Below, piece after piece: positions 40,422 through 62,944 of a stretch of 64,000 nt of DNA (position 1 is the stretch's first letter; every line of letters begins with the position of its first letter). The notes below the pieces were generated by a model. That model made no database searches. It saw nothing but the letters and a program-made list of their open reading frames with translations, and was not told where the DNA came from. The translations under genes and the position numbers were made by a program. The DNA is from Eublepharis macularius (lineage: Eukaryota; Chordata; Lepidosauria; Squamata; Eublepharidae): the NCBI RefSeq assembly GCF_028583425.1, contig NC_072801.1:57427766-57491765 (forward strand), in the 5' to 3' direction.

Positions 40422-40468
40422 AGTATTTAGTCACACCATTCCAAGAAAGAATGGTGTGACTAAATACT
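40422..40468. repeat. Perfect 20 bp hairpin
   Basis: AGTATTTAGTCACACCATTC, a 7-base loop, then its exact complement. About 1.3 kb upstream of gene 3. Confidence 0.8.
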
Positions 40469-40589
40469 TCTTCAGATCTGAGGTCCAATACTGTGGCTTG
40501 GTTTTATACTCTCTCACTCTTCTTTCCCAGTGAATTTATTAAAATTACTCTTCTTGTCCTCCAAACACCCCCGCCCTGAGTGAGTGTGT

Positions 40590-40592
<3 letters not shown>

Positions 40593-40625
<33 letters not shown>
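40593..40625. repeat. (GA)n microsatellite
   Basis: GA run upstream of gene 3. A similar run is at 54860-54884. Confidence 0.9.
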
Positions 40626-40629
<4 letters not shown>

Positions 40630-41646
40630 GTGTGAGAGAGCACTTGCCAGTGGCTATTCATTGGTGAGAAAAAGGCATTTTGCACATGCTGAGAGGCGCA
40701 CACAGTTTCATATAGGCAAGTAACAGCATGGTGGTTTGCAATAACTGTTATTGGCCCTCTGTGTTCTTAGTGGTACGTTTGTGTACATGTATGCTTTTTA
40801 AAAATATATTGTTATACTATTTTAAATGTTTTAAATTTCAAATTACTTATCTTAAAATGTAGTTTTAAATGCTTTCATGTTTTAATGCTTGTGGCCTCGG
40901 GGACCCTATTTGGGTAGAAAGGTGGCATACGAATGTTTTTAATTAATTAATTGTTAAAGTCAGATACCAGGCTGAGTGAAATAGAGCGTTCATATCCAGT
41001 GCCCTCACCAATAAGCTACCTACTCTTGAGGAAACAGAAGAGGCAACTTCGGAAGAGTATAAATCTCACTCGTTTAAAAAGGAGGAGGCAAAGGACCCAG
41101 GGAGAAAAGATGATAGAGAGCAGATGAGAGTGGATTTGGTCAGGAGAGGGTTAACTGGCTCTGTTCCAGCTGCTTTGCAACCCCCACCCAAGCAATCCAA
41201 GAAACAGAGCTTGCTTTGGGATATGATTTTCATGTTGCTATTCTAAGGAATTTTGGTGGAGAATGCAGGGCACAAATGTCTCAGATCAATATATAATGCT
41301 GTACCAGAAACCTAGAGAATTTGAAGGTGAACTAGATCCCAAAAATCCCTGGACACGCAGGGCAATCAGGATTTTGTGAACAGGGTGTAGTTGCTGCCCT
41401 TTTTGCTAGCAGGGTTCCTGTTTTTATTATCTACCTTGCAAGACAAATTTTCAACAGGTGAAGTTTTTCCCAGTCTACCCCCTCCCCCTCCCCCTCCGTG
41501 CTAGAAATCAGGAGAGAAGGACCCAGAGAAATACAGGATTCGGGGTTCTGCTGGGATAGAGAGAATTCAGAGATCGGGGAGTCCAAACTGCATGTGCATG
41601 CTCAGGAAGGAGGAAACTCCACCAGCCCTACCCTTGCAATGAAATT

Positions 41647-41653
41647 TTTATAA
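41647..41653 (+). promoter_or_regulatory. Candidate TATA box of gene 3
   Basis: TTTATAA about 100 bp before the start codon, in a block conserved in the gene 4 copy. Implied 5' UTR is roughly 70-80 nt. No transcript evidence. Confidence 0.35.
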
Positions 41654-41752
41654 CGCAGATAACAAAAAACACAGACGTTAAACACCCGTTTCCTGGATGT
41701 GATTGGAGAGCTATTGAGAGGACCCTTCAGAAGGATTAGAGAAGCTGAAAGC

Positions 41753-52364
<10,612 letters not shown>

Positions 52365-52994
52365 GATACTCATTTCTCTGCCTTCAGGCTGACAATTCAT
52401 CCAATGGAATCTCCTTTTGCACTATGTGGGGTTTACCTAAGTCCAAAATCACCACGTGCAATGGGAGATTCACGCCCATGTCTGTCTGACTGCTTTGGGC
52501 ATGCTACCCATTCTGATTGCTTTAAAAACCATTTACCCCAAAGAATCTTGTGAATTGTCATTTGAGGAGCATGCTTAGAATTCATCTTCCCCTAAGATTT
52601 TAAAAACCAGGGAACTGTAGCTGGGAATTGGAATATGAAGGAAAGTATTGGGATCAAACTAAAAGTTACATAAAAGATCCATGATCAGGTCTTCTGATTT
52701 TTAACTTCAAAAAACAGCTGTGGGGAGGTGATTTGGATTGGTGTCACAGCACTGAAGGAGAGCTTGACCAAGGGGGGGGGGGATTAACATCCAGCATCAC
52801 AACCATGATCCAAGTCACCCCCTTGTCCGCTACTTTTTTGGGTTAAAAAATATGGTGAGAAATCTAATCATAGATGTCCTGTATAACATATGAGTTGCCC
52901 TTTGCATGCCACCAAAAGTCATGTCTATAATTTATTTTCTTAAATTCCTGACCATTTTCAGTGATGTAGTAAGAAGAGATAAAGTCAGGGCCTC

Positions 52995-54112
52995 ACTGTG
53001 TGTGCCTGTGTGTATATGAGAGAGAGGTACCATCAAGTTGCAACTTAGCAAACTCAGCTGGGGTTTTCAAGGAAAGAGACTAACAGAGATGGGGCAAATC
53101 CACATTACTCATTCTAAGTCGCATGTTCCCCGCATTCCCCACGCAATCCCGAGTGCCGGTCACATTACCTCATTAAACAGACGCATTTCATTCACATTTC
53201 TCCTGAATATGTGGTCACAGGTTTTCAACGGGAGTTTCACGGTGGCCGTGAACGGGCCAATGTGCAATTTACGCGGTTTTTTTAAAAACCACCCCCCTTC
53301 CTGTCTCTCCGGCCGTTCCGAGAGTTCCTATTGGCTGATTCAACTTGCAAGTGCTCCGTAGTCTGCAAAAGACTGTTTTTGACTTCATAGCATTGGATTT
53401 ATTGATTATGCTGTTTCTGAATCAAAACTGGTAGTTTGAAAAATCATTTTGGGGTGAATCCATCCTCAGAACGGACTCGCGAAACTTCCTTTTTAACTGT
53501 TTTTTATTTTTTTTGTTTTATATTACTGTAATATCGAAATTACAAAATATCGAAATAATGACACTCCAAGGAAGTGAAACTTCAGTAAAATTCAGGCACT
53601 GAACTGTCCTCCATAGGAAATGCCCACGAAAGCTTCCCACATGCTTCCAAATTTCCAAAAAAGAAATGGGAGAGAGCCATCAGTGCTGTCAGTGGGGGAA
53701 AGAGAGGCATCATTATCTTCAATGATGTTTCTTTATAAGGCAAGATCGAAATAACGGAAAAGTGTGCTAAAAAAAAAATGGGCGGGGAAAAAAGGTCCCG
53801 CCCAAAAAAGCGGTTTTCGAGCGGCCGTGTGACCGGAGGGACGCGCGAGAAAGACGGATTGGAAGCAGGAATGTGAACGAAGAGGAAAAAATCGCGGATT
53901 GGAGGCAAACGGAAGATATCCGATAAACATGCGGGTAATGGGTGAATGTGGATTCGACCCTGGTTTGCCATTGCCTGCCTCCGCCTAGTGATCCTGGACT
54001 TCTTGGTGGGTCTCCAATCCAAACATGAACTAGGGCCAACCCTGCTTAGCTTCTGGGATCTGATGAAGTCAGGCTAGCCTGGGATATCCCGGTTAGGGCT
54101 CTGTGCCTCAGA
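52995..54112 (-). repeat. 5S-rRNA-derived SINE, split by an insertion
   Basis: On the minus strand the head near 54110-54000 reads CTTCATCAGATC, AGAAGCTAAGCAGGGTTGG and TTGGAGACC, recognisable 5S rRNA segments. The body continues to 53956, is interrupted by the Harbinger-like element, and resumes at 53091 down to a GT/GA-rich tail near 52995. Confidence 0.75.
53092..53955. mobile_element. Harbinger-like element inserted in a 5S-derived SINE
   Basis: Termini GGCAAATCCACATT and, from the other end, GGGTCGAATCCACATT. The SINE text is interrupted and resumes with TGG on both sides, fitting the 3 bp target duplication of PIF/Harbinger elements. No transposase frame seen. Confidence 0.65.
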
Positions 54113-54853
54113 CCTGTGATAAATCATGCATTGTGGACATAAGGGCAACCTCCTCAGGAATCTTGGATTGATCCATTATTTGTGATACGTCAGATCTAAG
54201 GAAACTGCACTATTCTTTATATACACTAATTTTACTTCCTCAGTACAATGCTTTATAACACTTACCACTGTTTTAGTGCTTTTATTCTTTGTATGACTCA
54301 GCAGTCAGTGCAGTCTTTTTTATTGCCCCTCGAATGACTGTGTTGGAAGGAATACCCAGAAAGGTAAAAGTCTGGTCAAAAAGGAAAAGCAGATAGACTT
54401 CTCGTCAGATTCCCAACAGAAACAATATTTTTTCCCCAGTGCCTTTGAGGAAACTTCTTCTTTTGGAACTTGCCACAGAGTTATTTAGGATGTATTCACA
54501 ATGCATTGTACCATCCTTGTATGTCTCAATAAAAATATAAGGAACATTATGCTTTATTATTCCCTATAAGTTATATATTTCACAGCAATATGCTTCTGTT
54601 GGTAGAGGCCAGGGAGCAATCAGGAGGCATAACTAGCATTCCTATACTACAGTGATCGTCATGAGCAAGGGCCAATTTTTTTAAAAAGCCCTATTCCACA
54701 TCCAACAGAAAAAGTACATCACAAACAACTTACATTCTTTTGCAAATCTGCAACTAAAAGAGACATTGTGCGCATTCAGACTAGTAGCCCATTTAATCCA
54801 GCATATTTTTTCCAACAATACTAGTGATGCCAGAAAGAAGCCCAGCAGTGTGG

Positions 54854-54889
<36 letters not shown>

Positions 54890-54925
54890 TGCAGAAGCAC
54901 AAAAAAGGGAGACCATATATCTCCA

Positions 54926-55172
54926 AAATCAAAAAGAGTCAAGTAGCACCTTTAAGACTAACCAATTTTATTTTAGCATAAGCTTTCGAGAATCAAGTTC
55001 TCTTCGTCAGATGCCTGATACAGAGACTGTATCAGGCATCTCTGTATCAGGCATCTGACGAAGAGAACTTGATTCTCGAAAGCTTATGCTAAAATAAAAT
55101 TGGTTAGTCTTAAAGGTGCTACTGGACTCTTTTTGATTTTGCTACCACAGACTAACACGGCTAACTTCTCTG
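54926..55172. mobile_element. Palindromic Penelope-type terminus with hammerhead-like core
   Basis: 247 bp of two inverted arms, flanked by 12 bp duplications CATATATCTCCA (54914-54925, 55173-55184). Each arm has CTGACGA, a 5 bp stem II (GAGAA/TTCTC), GAAA, a GC/GC stem III and TA, a hammerhead-like layout (plus-strand core 55055-55091). No reverse transcriptase remains. Confidence 0.75.
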
Positions 55173-56844
55173 CATATATCTCCAGCAGAGGGCAGTGTAG
55201 AAAAACACACATTTTAAGCCTGGGCTCAATCTGCCTAAAAAGTACACTGACTGCAATGCCTCAAGGAAGAAGGATTTGATCTTTTCACCCTCTTCTCATT
55301 TTCACAACAAGTTTCCCTGGAGTGTCATAAGTTTTTTAAAAAGGGGAACAGATGTGACCTTTAAAAATCTATCCTGTGGAGATAAGAAAAGCTAGGTTAA
55401 CACTGCAGTTAACACACTCCAGTGCAGTAAGATGGTCAGCAGATGGACCCAAACATGGTGAGAGGCAATAATGTTATCCATATGACACTATCATAGAGAT
55501 ATGGAAGAAGAGGAGAGGCTAAATAAAGCATCTCCTCCACCACCACCTATGGTGACATACACATGGGAGCTGGAAGTGTAAGACTGTGTGTGGTTCTAGG
55601 ATTTTCAGGGAGGGGAAACATGTTGGCCTGGAACAATCCACGGTCTTTGAGCCGAAGTCTGATGATATTCATTTGACTGTGGTGTTCCAATTTCAAACTG
55701 AGATACAAGAGTTGTATATCATTCCAGCCAGTTGTATCTATAAAAATCTATCACGTCCAAAAGAAGTATTTTGACTTCTTGACAAACTAGCTTTCTATGC
55801 GCAAGGAAGTCTCTCTTCATAGGGGACTATTCCAACATGTGGCCCCAGATTGTTATTTAAAGCAGACAGAAAAGCATATAGCACGATTCTGCCATTGTCT
55901 TTAATGCAAAGCCTGCTTAGCGTTTTGCAAAATAAATAAGTAACTAATTAATCTGCCTGCATCATTCACAATCACAAAATGAGAGGATCTGATGGGACTC
56001 CTACCCCAACACGCAGCTCTGTTCAAATGGCTAGTTGTTGACAAATTGTAGCAGAGTGAAAAATAATACACAGCAGAAATAAGCAGCACAGACACTTGTG
56101 TCATGTGTTTAGCTTCTAAAAAAAAGAATTTACTACAAAATTGGGGTAAAGGGTACATGGATTGTAAAATAGCAAACAGCTTATCTAAACTCCATATTTT
56201 GTTCACTCTTTTGTAAGTCTCACTACTTTCTCTCTATTCCTACATCTCTATAATCCAAACTGCAACTGACTCAGCCCCAAACAAAGCATGGGAACACTCC
56301 CACAAACCCATGCAACGATGTCACTTCCGGAACTGACATTGCCATGCCCACAGGGAGTGCACGCACAATGCAGGGTCCCTGGGTGCCTCCCACAGATCGC
56401 TGGGCGATTGCCGGGCGAGAGGGCAAATCCCCGGGATTTTGCCCCTCGTTGGCTGGCATGCCTGAAACAGGAGAATACTCTCCACCACAAAAAAGGGAAG
56501 GTCTTCAATGAGAACACCGCAGCACTAAGGAACTCCCCAGGGAGACCACACACACTACCAGGTGTTAGGCAAAATTAATTATATTAAAGTGCTAGTGCTC
56601 AATTGTGAAAATTTCATATTATAGTATTACAATATTACAATAAGACAAGTATGTCCAATTCGGATTCCCAGTAAGTCTATAACAGCAGTTCCTTTATAAT
56701 TCCTTTTTCTTTGTAATTCTTTGTAAGACTGATATTCAAGGAGATTTGTCAGCTTCTATGGACTTGCATGTGCCTAGTGAAAAGGCACCAGAAAATCAAG
56801 AACCTCAGCTGCTAAATGCTGGAGCTGAGCCCTTTATACCACAA

Positions 56845-57055
56845 TCAAAAAGAGTCCAGTAGAACCTTTCAGACTAACCAACTTTATTGTAGCATAAGCT
56901 TTCGAGAATCACAGTTCTCTTCATCAGATGCATCTGACAAAGAGAACTGTGATTCTCAAAAGCTTATGCTACAATAAAGTTGGTTAGTCTTAAAGGTGCT
57001 ACTGGACTCTTTTTGAATTTGCTACTACAGACTAACACGGCTAACTCCTCTGGAT
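56845..57055. mobile_element. Palindromic Penelope-type terminus
   Basis: 211 bp, inverted arms of the same family as 54926-55172, flanked by 13 bp duplications CTTTATACCACAA (56832-56844, 57056-57068). Confidence 0.75.
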
Positions 57056-58750
57056 CTTTATACCACAAGCAGCCAGTACAGCAGAATTCAACAGCAACTG
57101 AAAATTTAAGTGCTGGTAAAAAAACATCCTTCAATCACTATAAATGTTGAAGCAGAAGATGCATATGTGCAGATCAGCCCTACATTCAGCAGTGAGACGC
57201 GATGAAAATCCATGCTCTACACTGACTCAAAGCCCAGTCAATGAGGTGGTAACAGCATCACCCACTATCAGGAGATCCAGCAGAGAAATACGCCCTGTAA
57301 GAATATTGATTTATGATAAACCTGGGCCGTTTCCTACGATACTCACGATACTCATGGAAGCCTGCCACGAAAGCACCATCATCATTGCCTGCCTCCATTT
57401 TGTAAACGTATGGTGTCAAAAATCGCACAAGGAAGCCGGCAGCCTTTTGTGGGCAGCCTTTTGTGAGTATCTTGTTGCTACTTTTAGACTGTGAGGAAAC
57501 AGCCCTGGTTTTTCAAGTTATGTACCTGTTTGATCATGGTTACATTTGTTACTAGAGTTTGGAGGTAGGTTTATGCAATTTAGACATATATATATATTAT
57601 ATAGTTTGCTGGAACTGCCAAATTTTGGCTGAGGGGAGAAATGAAGAGCTTTGAGGATATATGCTTTAGGGTGGAGTAAAGAAACTGCTTACTTTGTATA
57701 TTGGGAGGAATGTGCGTAACAGTGACTGAAAGAAAAAGGAGAGAATTGGGAGGGAGTAGAGCAAGGGACCTAGTTATGTTGGTGTCTCCGAGGACTGGGA
57801 TACTGGAAGGCCTCAGCCGAAGAAGTTTTTGTCTGGTGCAGGCTCTTCCCCCCACTTTTTTTTGGGGGGGGGACATCCCATGTTCTGGAAGAGGTAGCCC
57901 CCAGACTACCTATCTTTGAGCAGGAGCTGATCTCTGGGGTGGTGAGGAGAGAGGCCCTGTGCTGTTACAGCTGAGAATAGAAATGCCTCTGTATTGGCAA
58001 CAGGCATCAATAGGGAATTGCGTCTGTTTAAGAACAGACTTATGGGAATTGTAGATATATACTCTTTTCTGCCCCTCTTCCCTTTGAGATGCACGGGATA
58101 TATTTTATTGCCCCTTTTCCTGCCTTTGTCTCACTAATTAACCTTTCCCCAAATGGGGATGGAGGAATCCATTGTTTTTACTGCAAATATTGAATGGATT
58201 TGGCTAATAAATAAAATATTTACTCAGTTTGAACCATGTCTGCATTGATATGAACTGTGTGTAGAACTCATTTGAAAGCTAGAATCTTTGATGCCTGTGC
58301 ATTGAAAGTCTCCCCGAACCAGCTAAATAGCTATAGTACAATGATAGAACTTTCCTTCCCCCTGGAGGCCTGCTTAGGAGGGATTGTGGCTCGACCAGCT
58401 TCAACAGGGAAACAGCACTTCTGGAACACTGACTACTTGGCCTTTGGTTCATGGAGAAGAAAGGAGTTGTGGTGGGGATTATCTTATGCTGTGTGCAAAG
58501 TTGTAGTTTTCCTGTTGTAATAAACAGTTAGTTGCTTAAGCCAAGGGGTGTGAATGAGATGGGTGGCTTTAAGAAAGGAGGCCCTAAGCCTTGAATTTGC
58601 CCTTATTCCCACTGCCTGGGTTACAAATATATAATGCAATACCAGAAACCTAGAGAACTGGAAGGTGAACTAGATCCCAAGAATCCCTAGACACAAAGGA
58701 GGGGATCAAAATTTTGGGAACAGAGTGTAAATAATAATTTGCAAGGCAAA

Positions 58751-58806
58751 TAATAAAAACATAGGAACCCTGCTACCTTTTTGCTAGCAGGGTTCCTATG
58801 TTTTTA
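58751..58806. repeat. Inverted repeat private to the gene 4 copy
   Basis: AAAAACATAGGAACCCTGCTA and its complement around a short spacer. The gene 3 copy has only the right arm. Confidence 0.75.
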
Positions 58807-59060
58807 TAGTTTTATTTTTCCTAGTCCCTCCCTTTTTTTCTGCCTGTGATTTTATGGGAACAGGAAAGCTACCCCCCCCCACCCCCATGGGGAAAAACTG
58901 GCAGTGCTAGAAATCAGGAGAGAAGGACCCAGATTGTGTGAAAAAGATAGGATCCAGGTTTCTGCTGGGATAGAGAGAATTCAGGGATTGAGGAGTACAG
59001 GCTGCATGTCCATGCTCAGGAAGGAGGAAACTCCACCAGCCCTACCCTTGCAATGAAATT

Positions 59061-59068
59061 TTTATAAT
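59061..59068 (+). promoter_or_regulatory. Candidate TATA box of gene 4
   Basis: TTTATAAT at the same distance from the ATG as in gene 3, within the duplicated block. Confidence 0.35.
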
Positions 59069-59172
59069 ACAGATAATAAAAGACTCAGACATCAAACATC
59101 TATTTCTTGGTTGTGATTGGAGAAGATCTAGTGAGAAGAAAACAGCTTAGAAGGATTAGAGACGCTGAAAGC

Positions 59173-59230
59173 ATGCCTGTGGTGCCCCCCTTTCTGGCTG
59201 TATGGCTGTTTCACCTGGCTGTGCTACAAG
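59173..59230 (+). CDS. Gene 4 exon 1 (signal peptide)
   Basis: 58 nt, ATG at 59173, leader MPVVPPFLAVWLFHLAVLQ, GTGATT donor identical to gene 3. Confidence 0.8.
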
Positions 59231-60027
59231 GTGATTGGTGCTGTGGGCGGGGGGGGGGGGTCATCAAAAAGTGTGAGATTCATCCTCTTAGTTCTGCTGT
59301 TCCTTTGCAAAGATTGGAGGGTGTGTGTGAAAAATGAGGTCTTAAATCCAGGATGAAACAGAGATCCCTGAGTTGTCATATGGAAATAAATGGGCCTCTT
59401 GTCTGTTGTGTGGCTCTGAGAGGATAGTGGGTGCTAGTACTTAAAGGAAGATGGTTGGTACCTAGGACACAGGTGACTTTATAGCAGGTAACTTATCACA
59501 GTGTTCCTGCTACCAAGTAGAAAGCCATATAGTCTGGGACTTAATTTCTAAAACAAAAGGCATGGGGTCTTCCAGGGTGTCCCATCTTTCTGCTGGGATC
59601 CTTCCCCCTGCCCCGCCCCCCAATCTCAAATGTTTGAGTAGCTGGACCAGTTGTCAGTATGCCAGGAGACACCTTGAAAAGAGATGAATGATAGAAATGA
59701 AAAGAGAGTACCTGACCACTTAACTTACATTGCAAGGCTATGCTTTGTGTTCAGAGTGGGTTCCAGAGCTAAGACGCACCACAATTACTAAAGGGAATTA
59801 AATGAATTTGAAAAGGGCTAGAAACATATCTATAACCAACTATACAAGATGTTAAGTTTTTCTGCAAATTGGGGGCAGTTTGCAGACTAGAGTCTTTCCC
59901 CTTTGCTAGTGTATACAATTTTAGAAAAAGGGGGGGCAGGGGGAGAGGGGGATGTCTCTGGTTTTCCTCTCACCTGACATGTCTTCTCTTTTGATTTTTC
60001 CCTCAGGTGTTGCCCGCTCAGAAACAG
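59173..60027 (+). CDS. Gene 4: tandem duplicate of gene 3, 5' part only
   Basis: Exon 1 (59173-59230) and exon 2 (60007-60027) match gene 3 exons 1 and 2 base for base in length and splice sites. The encoded leader differs at one residue (L13 to F) and the microexon at one (A to T). Exons 3-6 are not seen before base 64000, although gene 3's intron 2 is only 3.7 kb and the gene 4 intron has gained insertions. The open frame and kept splice sites suggest a live protease gene, but a pseudogene cut off downstream cannot be excluded from this window. Function, if intact, should match gene 3: a secreted or GPI-anchored trypsin-like enzyme. Confidence 0.75.
60007..60027 (+). CDS. Gene 4 exon 2 (propeptide microexon)
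   Basis: 21 nt after TTTCCCTCAG, before GTATGA, encoding GVARSET with split ends. Confidence 0.78.
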
Positions 60028-60154
60028 GTATGAGGCCTTTAATAGATTGGAAAGAATTTTTGCACATGGATTTTGCAAGTGTGTGTGTGTGAGGGGTGTA
60101 GGAATCAAAAAGGAGTGTTTACAAAAGACATTTGTATTAAAAGGGGTGTGTGTG

Positions 60155-60570
60155 TGTTATGTTCTGTCAAGTTGCTTCCAACTTATGGCAACCCTATGAT
60201 TGAAAGACCGTCAAAAAGTCCTATTAACAGACTTACTCAGATCTTGCAAACTAGAGGACATGGCTCCTTTTATTAAGGCAAGCCATCTCGATTTTGCTCT
60301 TCCTCTTTTCCTACTGCCTTCCACTTTTCCTGGCATTATTGACTTTCCCAGAGAGTCTTGTCTTCTCATGATGTGACCAAATTACGATGGTTTCAGTTTT
60401 ATCATTTTAGCTTCTAGAGAGAATTCATGCTTGATTTAATCTACAATCCTCTTATTTGTCTTTTGGGGCATCCATGCTAACCGCAAAACTCTCCTCCAGC
60501 ACCACATTTCTAATGAATCAATTTTCTTTTTGTCAGCTGTATTCATTGTCCAACACTGTCTGAGTGTCCT
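60155..60570 (-). mobile_element. RTE/BovB-type LINE fragment in gene 4 intron 2
   Basis: Minus strand encodes MWCWRRVLRLAW...TNKRIVDQIKHEFSLEAK and YFGHIMRRQDSLGK pieces typical of the C-terminal region of these LINEs. Not present in the gene 3 copy. Confidence 0.65.
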
Positions 60571-60913
60571 TGAAGCAGTCAATCTACCTCGATGGGTTGT
60601 TGTGAGGATACAGTGGGGAAGAGGAAAGCACATGCTGCCCAGAGCTCCTTGGAGGGAAGGGCAAGATGAAAATGACCTGAAGAAATAGGCATTTTGTGGA
60701 GATTTTTTTTCCTGCATGGATAGCAAGAACCTCCCCATGTTAAAGGGGAGCATCCATATGTGACAGTATGCTCATTCTGAATACTGTGACTTTCCAAGGG
60801 CTTTCCCCTTTACACTGGATTTAAAATAAGCCTCAAACTCAAATGGGAATCTCCAGAGGGGCTGTCAGGGGATTTCTGCTTGAACACACCCTCTGTGTCT
60901 GTGGAGAGGGAAG

Positions 60914-61130
60914 GGTTGCCAGCCCTAGGTTGAGAAAATCCTGGGGATTTGGGGGGATGGAGCTTGAAGTGGGTGGGGTTCAGGGAGGGGAGGGGCCTCA
61001 ACAGGTTATAATGCCATTGAGTCCACCCTCCAAAGCAGCCATTTTCTCCTAGGGAACTGATTTCTGTCGCCTGGAGATCGGTGATTATTCCAGGAGATCT
61101 CCAGACATCAACTGGAAACTGGCAACCAAC
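60914..61130 (-). mobile_element. Family-A MITE shared by both duplicates
   Basis: Counterpart of 43287-43512, starting GGGTTGCCAGCCCTAGG. Confidence 0.65.
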
Positions 61131-62021
61131 TGAGCTCCACTTTAAAATCGGGGGGAGGGCGATTTTACTGCCACATACCTCTGCCCAGGACTTTTTTGCA
61201 TTTCATTGTTCGATTGCCCGGTAGCATTACAGCACGGTTCAATGGAGAAAGTAAAGGGGAAAGGGGGCTTTCAGGCAATGCAGGGGGTGGTCCTGGAGAA
61301 ATAACCATACACATCTGTGCTTTTCTGAAGGTAAAGCAGGAGAAGGGAAGGAAGCAGATGTTGAGGGGGAGAAGTGGCAAGTGAGTGTGCAAGAACAGGG
61401 ATGGGTGGAAGCAGTTCTGTTGCCACTCCCCCCTCCTGCTGCTGCTGTGATTGTATGAGGCACAGTTTCACATCCCTCTGTGGATTGCAGCCAAAGTAAA
61501 AATGGGTCTGGTCAGTACGTGGATGGGAGACCTCCCAAGAATCTTACCTTAAATGTCACATAAAGGCAGGGTAATATGTTAAAATAATGTAAATGTGAGC
61601 AATGAGAACCTGAAGGGGTTGTTATCTTCAGGTAAACAAAGGTGTACCTTGGCATGGGAGACTCCCTTTCATGCTCTGAATGGAAATCGGGAGGGGGGAT
61701 TTTTGGGGTGGTGATGGAGATGTGTCTTTGAAATACACGAATAGCAAACAATGAATCATCTTCTATATTTTTGTCCTTGTTCGCCAGACCATTTATCCTT
61801 TTTCCAGGAAAAGCTATAAACTATTTCAAAACTGGATTGGGGACCAGACCTTCTTGGAGAGCAGAATAGAGCTATTCATTTGCTGTCTGGTTCCTTCCAT
61901 AGTCACAAATTTAAAGAAGGCAGTCTCAGTAGATACTAAGAGTGGCCAGCTTGCCACAGAAAGTAATTGCCCCTCTTGACAAGTGTACGTATTCATCTTG
62001 CTTTTCAAATTAATCTTCCTC

Positions 62022-62398
62022 CATATTAAAAGGTATATAAAACTGTGCAGAGTATAACAATCACAGGAGGAACATGATGGGTGTTTGGAGTTGCTGGCTG
62101 GTAGTTTGTGTGTGAAAGAGAAAATAACAAACTTACAGTTAGTTTAGATTTTTAAAAGAAATAAGAGTCCTTTATTATGAAGGGGAAGAGGAAAAATAGC
62201 TTTCTGTCTACCTATCTAGTCTAAGGATGAGCATGGAATGCAGGACAAGGATTTCATTAGGAGGAAGTCCTGAGATTAGCTATCTACACATCAAAGGATA
62301 GTTCAGGGCAGTAAAGAGTAAACAGATGGCCTGACCTTTCTATCTTTCTAACTTTCTGGTTTGTCCCCCTCTAAAACCTGAGGAAAGGGACAACATTC
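62022..62398. mobile_element. 377 bp insertion, class unresolved (possible solo LTR fossil)
   Basis: Flanked by direct repeats ATCTTCCTC (62013-62021, 62399-62407) and missing from the gene 3 copy. An AATAAA occurs on the minus strand. Broken, non-coding. Confidence 0.55.
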
Positions 62399-62944
62399 AT
62401 CTTCCTCTTCTAACAGTGGGTATCCTCAGATGTGATCTTTTGTTCATTTGACTGGATCACTGATGTTCATCCATGCTCCATGTTGCAATCAGTACCTCGG
62501 GGGATTGCTGTACCTTCTGATATTGCTGTGTAATAACTCCTCTTATGTCCAACTGAAATCAATATTTCACGCATCTTACAAAATCAACTCTGGCCCTGAA
62601 GCTACAATACATTTGTTAGTCTTGGTGTGGTTTTACTGACTATTGCTAATGGGTCTGTCACTACAGTTTTGCCATTTAATGGAGTCGGGTTAGAGTCTGG
62701 GCTATGGACAAAGAGTCTTGTGTTCTTTTAATGTAGCATAGCAGCTACCGTTGAGAGAGTGAGCTCCGACAAAAAGGGGACATAGCAGCTCCCCAGGACT
62801 ATTTCACATTGAAGAAAACAGTATGTTGGGGGAGGCTTTTAAAAAACACCCTTTGTACTGCTCATTTCAATCAGGGATGAGGACCTGACTTTTTTTAAAG
62901 AGAAAGAAATATTATGATTTCTTAGTTAAACCTTAGCTCTATTA

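Larger units (their letters stand above)
30978..41752. other. Divergent intergenic region between genes 2 and 3
   Basis: Would contain both promoters. Besides the elements listed separately, it holds low-copy stretches at 31000-33200, 38220-39900 and 40950-41280 with no recognisable coding signal. L2-like tails lie near 36560 and 40850-40950. Confidence 0.5.
52365..58624. other. Intergenic DNA between gene 3 and the gene 4 duplicate block
   Basis: Holds the split 5S SINE, two palindromic Penelope-type inserts and a GC-rich repeat at 56280-56470. Unclassified sequence at 57540-58260 ends in an AATAAATAAA-type signal. The first AATAAA after the gene 3 stop that I noticed is near 54529, more than 2 kb away. 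Confidence 0.5.
58625..62549 (+). repeat. Segmental duplication, copy at gene 4
   Basis: Second copy of 41287-45130. It carries a private RTE/BovB-type LINE fragment (60155-60570), a 377 bp insert (62022-62398) and an expanded inverted repeat (58751-58806). A family-A MITE and a short 5S-like segment lie at matching places in both copies, so they pre-date the duplication. Confidence 0.85.
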
